Assembly: GCA_021737205.1 (NCBI GenBank)
Contig: JAIPEK010000120.1
Location: forward strand, 1-6,914
Source: Desulfarculaceae bacterium
GTDB lineage: Bacteria > Desulfobacterota > Desulfobacteria > Desulfobacterales > Desulfobacteraceae
DNA length: 6,914 bases
Direction of reading: 5' to 3'
Part shown: positions 1-5,975 of the stretch, one piece after another
Position numbering within the stretch: position 1 is the stretch's first letter
Layout: each line of letters starts with the position of its first letter
Translations under genes and position numbers: made by a program
The notes under the pieces: generated by a model
The model's database searches: none
What the model was told of the DNA's origin: nothing
The model's input: only the letters and a program-made list of their open reading frames with translations

Positions 1-689
1 TGACGAAGAACTCCTTTATTGACTACCCCGGCCGGGTCGCCTGTGTGGTCTTCACATCCGGGTGCAACTTCCGATGCCCATTCTGCCATAACCCGGATCT
101 GGTTCAAACCCCGCCCCGCAACCGGGGCGGGGGAATCACCGAGGAGGAGATCCTGTCCTTTCTGGAAAAACGCAGGGGGATGCTTGAAGCCGTGGTGATC
201 TCGGGGGGAGAGCCGTGTCTTCAGCCCGGACTGGTTCGATTCTGTGAAAAGGCCAAGGCCATGGGATACGCCGTCAAGGTCGACACCAACGGCAGTTTTC
301 CCGATGTGGTGGAAGATCTTCTGGCAAAAGGCCTTGCCGATTATGTGGCCATGGATATCAAGAGCGCGCCGGAATGGTATGCCGCCGCGGCCGGAAAAGA
401 AGTCTCCCTGTCCGATGTGAAAAATAGTATCCGGCTTCTCACGGAAAAGGCGCCGGCTTACGAATTCCGGACCACATGCGTCAAACCATTCATAAGCCAG
501 GAAATCATGCATGAAATCGGCGCCATGATCAGGGAAGCGGACCGGTATATCCTCCAGCAGTGCAGCCGGAATGTAACGGTGCTGGATCCTGCATTTGTGC
601 AGGATGAAACCCGTTTTTTGACGGACGGGGAAATGACCGAATTGAGGGACATTGCAGCGATGTATGTCCGAAATTGCACGATTCGATAA
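1..689 (+). CDS. nrdG: Anaerobic ribonucleoside-triphosphate reductase activating protein (radical SAM), 5' end outside window
   Basis: The reading frame is already open at the window edge (first whole codon at 3), so the start lies upstream; 228 residues are visible. The visible N-terminus, NSFIDYPGR then FTSGCNFRCPFCHNPDL, is the hallmark of NrdG2-type activases. The Cx3Cx2C triad (codons at 63-83) binds the radical-SAM [4Fe-4S] cluster, and a GGEP motif for SAM binding follows (VISGGEP). DTNGS and a DIK motif further along fit the partial TIM barrel. Members of this family cleave SAM to install the glycyl radical on class III ribonucleotide reductase (NrdD), allowing oxygen-independent dNTP synthesis in the cytoplasm. 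NrdD would be expected upstream, outside the window. The stop codon overlaps the ribosome site of the next gene. A pyruvate-formate-lyase-activase annotation is also possible, because the families are related, but the SFIDYPG opening favours the NrdG2 group. Confidence 0.88.
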   Translation, partial: TKNSFIDYPGRVACVVFTSGCNFRCPFCHNPDLVQTPPRNRGGGITEEEILSFLEKRRGMLEAVVISGGEPCLQPGLVRFCEKAKAMGYAVKVDTNGSFPDVVEDLLAKGLADYVAMDIKSAPEWYAAAAGKEVSLSDVKNSIRLLTEKAPAYEFRTTCVKPFISQEIMHEIGAMIREADRYILQQCSRNVTVLDPAFVQDETRFLTDGEMTELRDIAAMYVRNCTIR

Positions 690-692
690 AGG
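688..692 (+). promoter_or_regulatory. Ribosome binding site of alr, embedded in the upstream stop codon
   Basis: AAAGG overlaps the TAA stop of the radical-SAM gene. It lies 6 bases before the ATG at 699 but directly abuts the ATG at 693. The spacing favours 699 as the true alr start and suggests translational coupling of the two genes. Confidence 0.55.
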
Positions 693-698
693 ATGTGT

Positions 699-1847
699 AT
701 GGAACCGAACCTGATTGAAGCCCGGATCGACCTGGAGGCTGTCGCCCGCAACGTAAAACAGCTCAAAGACCTTACAGAAAAGGGTACGCAGTTCATGGCC
801 GTGGTCAAGGCGGACGGATACGGCCACGGGGCCGTACCCGTGGCACGCAGATCGATCGATGCCGGGGCGGACCGGCTCGGGGTGGCCCGGCTGGAAGAGG
901 CCGTTGAACTGAGACTTGCCGAAATATCCGCCCCGATCCTTGTGTTCGGGCATGTTCCGGCCCCGGCGGTGAATCTTCTGACGGACAACAATCTTACCGC
1001 AACGGTGTACGGAAAGCAGTCCGCAAAAGCCCTGTCTGATGCGGCCGTGGAAAACGGTGTCACGGTCCGGGCCCATCTCAAGGTTGACACCGGCATGGGC
1101 CGGGTCGGCCTTTTGACGCCCGGGTTGCGGCCGGCCGGAGAAGACCCCGAGGCGGCCGCCGAAGAAGTCCGTTCCATTCTTGAACTTCCGGGGCTCGACA
1201 TGGAAGGCATCTACACCCATTTTGCAGCAGCTGACAGCCGGGACAAAACCTACACCCGGTACCAGCTGGACAATTTCAACCGCTTTCTGGAAGAGCTGGA
1301 AGCCAAAAACATCCGGTTCGACTGTGTCCATGCCGCCAACAGCGCCGGGATCATCGACATGCCTAACTCCCATTTCGACATGGTCCGGGCCGGTATCTCG
1401 CTTTACGGCCTCTATCCATCGCCGGAAGTGGACCGGTCAGGGGTGAAGCTGAGACCGGCGATGGAAATTGCCGCCTCTCTCACCTCGGTGCGCCGGGTGC
1501 CGGAAGGCTTCCGGGTCAGTTACGGCATGACCTATGCCACCCCTTCTGAAACCTGTCTTGCCTCGGTTCCTGTGGGGTATGCGGACGGGTTTTCCCGTCA
1601 CAACTCCTCCAGCGGGTTCATGCTGGTCCATGGACAAAGAGCCCCCATCGCCGGCCGGGTCTGCATGGACCAGACCATGATCGATATCGGAGATATGGAA
1701 ACCGTATCCCCGGGCGACGAGGTGATGATCCTGGGTAAACAGGGAGAAGACGAGATCACGGCTGATGAAATCGCCGAAAGGATCGGCACCATCAACTACG
1801 AGGTGGTGTCTGCACTCACTTCCCGCGTGCCCCGGATTTACATATAA
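699..1847 (+). CDS. alr: Alanine racemase (PLP-dependent)
   Basis: This 382-residue protein interconverts L- and D-alanine for peptidoglycan precursors. It has the fold-type III layout, an N-terminal PLP barrel and a C-terminal beta domain. The PLP Schiff-base lysine is Lys37 in VVKADGYGHG. The KVDTGMGR and GIYTHFAAAD segments follow. The second catalytic base is the tyrosine of VSYG (codon at 1521), in RVSYGMTY followed by PVGYADGFSR. The C-terminal GRVCMDQTMID and YEVVSALTSRVPR are typical. An ATG at 693 in the same frame would add two residues, but it sits against the AAAGG, so 699 is preferred. Length is normal and nothing is disrupted. It lies 9 bases after the RNR activase and is probably co-transcribed with it, although the two functions are unrelated. 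The gene ends in a convergent intergenic region with no obvious U-tract terminator. Confidence 0.96.
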   Translation: MEPNLIEARIDLEAVARNVKQLKDLTEKGTQFMAVVKADGYGHGAVPVARRSIDAGADRLGVARLEEAVELRLAEISAPILVFGHVPAPAVNLLTDNNLTATVYGKQSAKALSDAAVENGVTVRAHLKVDTGMGRVGLLTPGLRPAGEDPEAAAEEVRSILELPGLDMEGIYTHFAAADSRDKTYTRYQLDNFNRFLEELEAKNIRFDCVHAANSAGIIDMPNSHFDMVRAGISLYGLYPSPEVDRSGVKLRPAMEIAASLTSVRRVPEGFRVSYGMTYATPSETCLASVPVGYADGFSRHNSSSGFMLVHGQRAPIAGRVCMDQTMIDIGDMETVSPGDEVMILGKQGEDEITADEIAERIGTINYEVVSALTSRVPRIYI

Positions 1848-1897
1848 CAACCATAGCATGAACAGCCACAACGAATGCTGAAGATCCCCGGAAGTGA

Positions 1898-2070
1898 GGC
1901 ATCAGTGGGTTCCGTATCTCCTGGAAACGGGTTGCAATGCCGGTCGGTTTCCGGTCACACCAAGTGACCGGTTCCGGCATTGTCCTCGGAGCAGCCCTGG
2001 ACGGGCTGCGAGGGCCGAAGGCAAGCGTCAGCTTACATGAGCGGAAGGGGATACGGAACCCACTGATGCC
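1898..2070. repeat. 173-bp element bounded by perfect 21-bp inverted repeats (MITE-like or structured RNA)
   Basis: The left arm, 1898-1918, begins GGCATCAGTGGG. It is exactly complementary to the right arm, 2050-2070. Read as plus-strand RNA the stem extends to 1922/2046, about 25 pairs with one G-U pair at 1919/2049. The interior holds at least two further hairpins. There is no ORF and no T-tract on either side, so it is not a textbook intrinsic terminator. It sits between two converging genes, a usual refuge for small non-autonomous mobile repeats. CCGGAA occurs at both edges (1888-1893 and 2069-2074), but the offsets differ, so I do not claim a target-site duplication. It may be a MITE, a REP/BIME-like repeat, or a non-coding RNA with a long closing stem. 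Without other copies of the element these cannot be told apart. Confidence 0.8.
1935..2013 (+). other. Two internal hairpins of the inverted-repeat element
   Basis: The first is 1935-1982: CAATGCCGG pairs with CCGGCATTG as a 9-bp lower stem. An internal loop separates it from an 8-bp upper stem, CCGGTCAC/GTGACCGG (1951-1958 with 1964-1971), with a 5-base loop. The second is 1984-2013: CCTC pairs with GAGG. After a 3-base bulge, GCAGCCC pairs with GGGCTGC (1991-1997 with 2003-2009), again with a 5-base loop. A weaker AAGC/GCTT hairpin lies at 2023-2034. Enclosed by the outer stem, this would fold as a multibranch junction. Confidence 0.65.
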
Positions 2071-2120
2071 GGAAATTTAGCACGAACTTTCATATAAACC
2101 CCCTTGCCATATTCCCGGCA

Positions 2121-3047
2121 TCACTCGGATTCCGAAGACTCTTCTTTCTCCGGGTAAAGCATCTCCCCGGACCGGGACAGATCATATCCGCCGAGTTTTT
2201 CCGCCGCCCGCCGGAATTCATCCTCATTCATCAGTCCTAAAAAGAGCTGAATCCCCTTGTCAAAAAACCGGTCCTTGGAGATCAAAAGGTCAAACCGCTC
2301 GCTGCATACACTGACGAAATCCAGACCGAGCATGGCCGCCACCGGCTTGATGCAGAAAGCTGCATCCGCCCTGCCGGACAATATCTCGAAACCGGCATCC
2401 AGATGCTTTGACACCACGTTTTCATACCCCTTGATCCGGCCCGGTTCAATGCCCGCCTTTTTCAACTCCCTGTCAAAAAGCGCTCTCGTTCCGGTGGAAA
2501 GCCCCCTGTTGGCAAATACGGCCCTGCCCTCGGCCAGATCCGCCACCGACCGGATGTTCAACGGATTGCCCTTTGCCGTAATAATCCCCTGTTCTCTCAT
2601 GCAGAAGTTGACCACCGGCGGCATCTGATTCATCTTTTCGGATATGAACGGAAAATTGTACTCCCTGTCCTCCGACACCAGGTGGCTGGAGGCCATGTGA
2701 CAGAGATTCTGCTTCAGCGCCATGATCCCGCCCATGCTTCCGGCAAAGCCGAACATGGCCAGATGATTTTCAAACCGGCTGTTAAACGTGCTGACCACCT
2801 GATCCAAAAGAAGGTCATTGCTCCCGCAGATCAGTACCAGACCATGATAGGGAGGAAGCCGGTGCATGGCATCCGGGTAGTTGACCGTCCCGGCCTCCAC
2901 CCACTGCTTGACAAGATCCAGGGGAAACAGCCACTTCCCGGTAACCTTGGTGGCAGGCAGCCCTTTCTCGTTGACCAGCGTATACACCATCTTCTCGTTG
3001 ATCTTGAGAAACCGGGCCACTTCTCTGGTGGACAAAAGTTCGGTCAT
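2121..3047 (-). CDS. Transcriptional regulator: excisionase-type HTH fused to a PBP-like ligand domain
   Basis: The product has 308 residues. Residues 1-52 form an excisionase/MerR-like winged HTH (LLSTREVARFLKINEK, then GLPATKVTGKWLFP and a recognition/wing region). Residues 68-292 resemble the PBP superfamily domain found on many deltaproteobacterial HTH proteins and on some MoeA proteins. Diagnostic segments are QGIITAKGNPL (153-163), the ligand-loop-like NRGLSTGTR (180-188), SKHLDAGFEILSGRADAAFCI and LDFVSVCSERFDLLI. No signal peptide is present, so it should be a cytoplasmic one-component sensor that binds a small molecule. The start is well supported: AAAGGAG at 3054-3060, 6 bases before the ATG. 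It is the second gene of a unit with the shikimate-kinase-like gene. The ligand is unknown. Oxyanions such as molybdate or tungstate are one guess because mobB is close, but nothing in this sequence proves it. The C-terminus is acidic and serine-rich (KEESSESE). Confidence 0.85.
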   Translation of the reverse strand: MTELLSTREVARFLKINEKMVYTLVNEKGLPATKVTGKWLFPLDLVKQWVEAGTVNYPDAMHRLPPYHGLVLICGSNDLLLDQVVSTFNSRFENHLAMFGFAGSMGGIMALKQNLCHMASSHLVSEDREYNFPFISEKMNQMPPVVNFCMREQGIITAKGNPLNIRSVADLAEGRAVFANRGLSTGTRALFDRELKKAGIEPGRIKGYENVVSKHLDAGFEILSGRADAAFCIKPVAAMLGLDFVSVCSERFDLLISKDRFFDKGIQLFLGLMNEDEFRRAAEKLGGYDLSRSGEMLYPEKEESSESE

Positions 3048-3065
3048 GGCATTCTCCTTTCAAAA

Positions 3066-3578
3066 TCATTTCAAAGATTCGATCCGGTCCGCGATTTCAG
3101 ACACGATCCGGTCCGGAGCAAGACCGTTGCACCGGACCGTGATGTCGGCATACGTTTCATATAGCGGGGTTCTTTCATGGTACAGGCTGTCGATGTCCTG
3201 GCCGGGCATGCGGACCACCCCCCGGCTGTCCAGGGAGGAGAGCCTTTCTTTCAAAGCATCGAGCCCCTGCTCCAGATATACGATCAACCCGGATCCGGCG
3301 GCACGCTTCATGGCCTTTTCACTGTAAACCGCGCTTCCGCCGGTGGATACCACGCGGCCTTCCAGATCAGCCTCGTACAGATATTCTTCCTCCACCTTGA
3401 GAAAGCCTTTCACTCCCTTGTCGGATATAATCTCTTCAAGGGTTTTGTCTTCACCCGTCTGGATGATAATATCCATATCCACAAAATCCAGCCCCAGCCG
3501 CTTGGCAAGAAGAACCCCCAATGTGCTCTTGCCGGAAGCCGGCATGCCGATCAGTACAATATTGTCCGTTTGTTTCAC
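3066..3578 (-). CDS. Shikimate-kinase-like P-loop kinase with altered substrate-binding residues
   Basis: The GTG start at 3578 gives 170 residues, the usual shikimate kinase length. It puts motifs at canonical AroK-like numbers: Walker A GMPASGKST (11-19), the DMD aspartates D34 and D36, and the lid-proximal ERTPLY with R136. In AroK, D34, R58, the GGG triplet and R136 hold shikimate. Here the R58 position is leucine (GFLKVEE, Leu60) and the triplet reads GGS (80-82). It may be a divergent shikimate kinase (aroK/aroL) or a paralogue acting on another hydroxyl substrate. I recall genetic work linking a shikimate-kinase-like protein of sulfate reducers to homoserine phosphorylation, but cannot verify it here. 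A GTG at 3656 in the same frame, after AAGGGA, would add 26 residues with no family resemblance. The regulator starts 18 bases after the end of this gene's stop codon region, on the same strand. Confidence 0.82.
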   Translation of the reverse strand: MKQTDNIVLIGMPASGKSTLGVLLAKRLGLDFVDMDIIIQTGEDKTLEEIISDKGVKGFLKVEEEYLYEADLEGRVVSTGGSAVYSEKAMKRAAGSGLIVYLEQGLDALKERLSSLDSRGVVRMPGQDIDSLYHERTPLYETYADITVRCNGLAPDRIVSEIADRIESLK

Positions 3579-3697
3579 CGCCGCCTGACCCTTATTTGTA
3601 TAATTTTGAATTTGCAATCCACCGGTTTCATACCACAAATCACAACACTTGACCACTGCTGTCCCTTAGAAATCAGGCTTTCAATACGCCATAGCGG

Positions 3698-3725
3698 TTG
3701 ACTTTTTTTCTCTGCTGTGTATTAA
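3698..3725 (+). promoter_or_regulatory. Sigma70-like promoter for mobB and downstream genes
   Basis: TTGACT at 3698-3703, a 16-base spacer containing a T-run, and TATTAA at 3720-3725. The predicted start is near 3732, leaving a leader of about 40 bases before the mobB ATG. The call rests on motif match only. Confidence 0.5.
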
Positions 3726-3747
3726 AGGGAATGGCAGATGACGTCAA
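3719..3747 (-). promoter_or_regulatory. Possible opposing promoter for the shikimate-kinase-like gene and regulator
   Basis: Reading the minus strand, TTGACG (3742-3747) is followed after 17 bases by TAATAC (3719-3724), or after 15 bases by the better match TTTAAT (3721-3726). Its -10 region coincides with that of the plus-strand promoter. The -35 matches well but the -10 is imperfect. Confidence 0.35.
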
Positions 3748-3774
3748 CCTCAATTGCAAAGTGGTATCGATTCA

Positions 3775-4263
3775 ATGAAAGCAAACATCCTGTCCATTGT
3801 GGGCAAATCCGGTTCCGGCAAGACAACTCTTCTGGAAAAACTGATCCGGAACCTCCGGGACAAAGGATTCACAGTGGGATGTGCCAAGCATGCCCATAAA
3901 GGATTTGAGATGGACAGGGAAGGCAAGGATTCGTGGCGGCTTCGAAAAGCCGGAGCCGCCACCATGGTGGTGGGGCCGGAAAATATTGCCCTTGTGCGGG
4001 ACAGGAGTGAAAGCATCGTGGAAGATATTGACCGGCACCTGGGCGACATGGACCTGGTCCTCCTGGAAGGGTTCAAAAGAAGCCATTTCCCGAAAATCGA
4101 GATATTCCGGACCCAGAGCGGTCATACCGAACCTCTGGCCATCCATGACGGCACCCTTGCCGGTTTTGTCACCGACTCCGGGTTCCGGCCCGATGTGCCT
4201 GTTTTCGGCATTGACGATATTGAAAGTCTCTGCCGGTTCATTGAAAAGGAATTTATCCGGTAA
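3775..4263 (+). CDS. mobB: Molybdopterin-guanine dinucleotide biosynthesis protein B
   Basis: This 162-residue P-loop GTP-binding protein belongs to the MobB family, which assists MobA in attaching GMP to molybdopterin. The product is the bis-MGD cofactor of DMSO-reductase-type enzymes such as formate dehydrogenase. Visible marks are Walker A GKSGSGKTT (10-18), the conserved AKHAHKGFEMD (37-47), GKDSWRLRKAGA (50-61) and LLEGFK (96-101) followed by PKIEIFR. The ATG at 3775 gives the family's normal N-terminus (MKANILSIVGKSGSGKTT); an in-frame TTG at 3754 is less likely. No good Shine-Dalgarno precedes either start. It is the first gene of a tight plus-strand group, with the next start 1 base past its stop. 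mobA is not in the window. Confidence 0.93.
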   Translation: MKANILSIVGKSGSGKTTLLEKLIRNLRDKGFTVGCAKHAHKGFEMDREGKDSWRLRKAGAATMVVGPENIALVRDRSESIVEDIDRHLGDMDLVLLEGFKRSHFPKIEIFRTQSGHTEPLAIHDGTLAGFVTDSGFRPDVPVFGIDDIESLCRFIEKEFIR

Positions 4264-4264
4264 A

Positions 4265-5050
4265 ATGGCGGAATTTGATTTTGATATACTCAAAGAAAAG
4301 TTTTCCGCCTATGCGGACGGCTTTATCGCAGAATCAGAAGATCCGGGACCGTTCCTTCTGAAAAAGGAACACACCTTCCGGGTCTGCAGGAATATCCGCC
4401 GGATCGCCGCCGGCATCGATTGTTGTTCGAAAGATCTTTTGCCGGCGGAAACAGCCGCCCTGTTTCACGACATCGGCCGTTTCCGGCAATTCAGGGAATA
4501 CGGAACCTTTGTGGACGCCGTGTCCGAGAACCATGCTCTTTTAAGCTGCCGCGTGATTGACGAAAACAACCTGCTTGACGGATACGGGGCCGAAGAAAAA
4601 AAACGAATCAAAGATGCGGTGTTTTATCACAACATGTATGCGCCGCCCAACGGCATCGACGATTCGACACTGCTTTTGACACGGCTCCTTCGAGATGCAG
4701 ACAAACTGGATATCCTGGATGTGGTCACCCGCCGGTATCTTTCAGGAGACAATGAACAAAGCAATTACGTAATTTTGTATCTCACTGATGACGGCAAAGT
4801 GTCTCCGGCCCTTCTGGAGGATCTCTTTGAAAAGCGCGTGATAACAGGCTCAAAAGTCGAACGCCTCAACGACCTCAAGCTTCTGCAGATCAGCTGGATA
4901 TTCGACTTGAATTTTGATGCATCCATTCAAACAACCATTACAAACGGGTATATGGAAAAAATCTTTTCCACCATGCCCCAATCGGACGATCTGATCCATG
5001 CCAAATCATTTATCGATTCATATATTTCGGAAAAAATACATCGTCAATAG
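4265..5050 (+). CDS. HD-domain metal-dependent phosphohydrolase
   Basis: This 261-residue cytoplasmic protein has the HD superfamily ligand set: His36 (KKEHTFRV), His68-Asp69 (ALFHDIGRF), His90 (SENHALL), His122 (FYHNMY) and Asp144 (LLRDADKLDI). The GRFRQFREYGTFVDA stretch places it in a widespread family of uncharacterised HD proteins. HD enzymes hydrolyse phosphate esters or nucleotides, but the substrate here cannot be named. The frame is open upstream into mobB. The ATG at 4265 is preferred because it follows the mobB stop by 1 base, consistent with translational coupling, and the upstream frame reads as a shadow of mobB. An AAAAGGAA sits about 14 bases upstream, which is far for a ribosome site. 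Its 3' end overlaps the next gene by 53 bases. Confidence 0.87.
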   Translation: MAEFDFDILKEKFSAYADGFIAESEDPGPFLLKKEHTFRVCRNIRRIAAGIDCCSKDLLPAETAALFHDIGRFRQFREYGTFVDAVSENHALLSCRVIDENNLLDGYGAEEKKRIKDAVFYHNMYAPPNGIDDSTLLLTRLLRDADKLDILDVVTRRYLSGDNEQSNYVILYLTDDGKVSPALLEDLFEKRVITGSKVERLNDLKLLQISWIFDLNFDASIQTTITNGYMEKIFSTMPQSDDLIHAKSFIDSYISEKIHRQ

Positions 5051-5975
5051 CCTGACGGCTCTTTTCTTTGTTCTGGTCACCATTGTTCAGCCTGCCTATG
5101 CAGAGAAAAAAAAAGAAACGCACAGCCGGAAAACACCGGAAAATCAGTGCATGACCATGTTTGAAAACGGATGCATCAACTGGAGTGAAGGACTGATAAC
5201 AGCCACCGGCCGGGCCGGGCCGGATGAAGACGGGGGCCCCATCTCGCCGGAATCCATACCCGGTGCCGCCAAAGCGGACGCCATCCGGAACCTTGTGACC
5301 ATATTCAAAACCGTGAAAATCGGCAAAAAGACGGTCCGGGAAAAACTGGCGTTTGACGACGCCGTGATGGCCGGAATCGAAAAGACCGCATCAGACGCAT
5401 CCGTGGCGCGGCAATACTACACCTCGGACACCGCCATGGTGATCAAACTGAAAGCCCCGATCCGCGGAGGATTCCTTCAGCTGGTACTGCCGGATGAAAT
5501 CCGGGAGATCCCCCGTGTCAAACAGATTGAGAAGGACACAGAGGGCGGAAAAATCAAAAAGGCGGTGGAGCATACCGGGCTTGTCATTGACGCCCGGGCA
5601 CTTGACTTCGAACCGGTTCTCAATCCGGCCGTTTTCAGTGAAAAAGGCGATCAGATTTACGGCTCCCTGTTTATCAGCCGGGAATACGCCGTACAGTTCG
5701 GAGTGGCAAAATACCTGTGCACCATGGAAGAAGCCCTTGAAGACCGGCGGACCGGGCCCAACCCCATTGTATTGAAAGGCCTGAGAAAGGGGCAGGAAAA
5801 CCGGAACGTACTCATTATCAAAAACGCGGATGCCCAGAAGGTGGAAAAAGCTGCGGAACGGCACACGTTTCTCAAAAAATGCGCCGTGATTATCGTTCTG
5901 GGTGAAAAATCCTGTTGTCGATCAGCCGGGTCCTGCCGATCCGTACCGCAAGAGCCACAAGCAGAGGCCCCCTGA
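4998..5975 (+). CDS. Secreted LPP20/FlgT-like protein of unknown function with antisense-encoded C-terminal tail
   Basis: The product has 325 residues. Residues 1-35 are a signal peptide: basic FRKKY, hydrophobic SLTALFFVLVTIVQ, and an AYA/E signal peptidase I site. There is no lipobox, so it should be soluble in the periplasm or exported. The mature part opens with INWSEGLITATGRAGP, then KADAIRNLVTIFKTVKI and IKLKAPIRGGFLQLVLP, the pattern of LPP20/FlgT N-terminal domains. It continues with TGLVIDARALDFEPVLNP, YGSLFISREYAVQFG and GPNPIVLKG, seen together in deltaproteobacterial secreted proteins. Such proteins normally stop soon after a segment like FLKKCAVIIVL. Here the frame runs on for about 23 residues rich in Cys and Ser, across the 3' end of panC. 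ATG 4998 lies inside the HD gene and is the only good start before the signal peptide. No clear Shine-Dalgarno precedes it, so it is probably coupled to the HD gene. The family link is moderate and the function unknown. Confidence 0.75.
   Translation: MPNHLSIHIFRKKYIVNSLTALFFVLVTIVQPAYAEKKKETHSRKTPENQCMTMFENGCINWSEGLITATGRAGPDEDGGPISPESIPGAAKADAIRNLVTIFKTVKIGKKTVREKLAFDDAVMAGIEKTASDASVARQYYTSDTAMVIKLKAPIRGGFLQLVLPDEIREIPRVKQIEKDTEGGKIKKAVEHTGLVIDARALDFEPVLNPAVFSEKGDQIYGSLFISREYAVQFGVAKYLCTMEEALEDRRTGPNPIVLKGLRKGQENRNVLIIKNADAQKVEKAAERHTFLKKCAVIIVLGEKSCCRSAGSCRSVPQEPQAEAP

Noticed and set aside
458..1210. 250-residue open frame on the minus strand
   Set aside because: It spans two well-supported plus-strand genes, and its Ser/Arg/Pro/Thr-rich composition is typical of an antisense shadow in GC-rich DNA.
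1898..2070. Simple rho-independent bidirectional terminator
   Set aside because: The stem is far longer than usual, encloses 131 bases with their own hairpins, and has no T-tract on either side. It may still influence transcript ends.
1898..2070. Integron attC site or IS200/IS605 end
   Set aside because: The arms pair perfectly, without the extrahelical bases and core boxes of attC. IS200/IS605 elements have subterminal hairpins rather than long terminal inverted repeats.
3177..3701. Plus-strand open frame of 174 residues opposite the shikimate-kinase-like gene
   Set aside because: No recognisable motif, and the opposite strand carries a clear P-loop kinase. It is an antisense shadow.
3657..3774. 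Molybdenum-cofactor riboswitch upstream of mobB
   Set aside because: The predicted leader is only about 40 bases, too short for that riboswitch, and no matching conserved stems were seen.
3881..4264. N-terminal extension of the HD protein in its open upstream frame, giving 389 residues
   Set aside because: The extra residues are an out-of-frame reading of mobB with no family resemblance. The ATG at 4265, just after the mobB stop, gives the normal HD protein.
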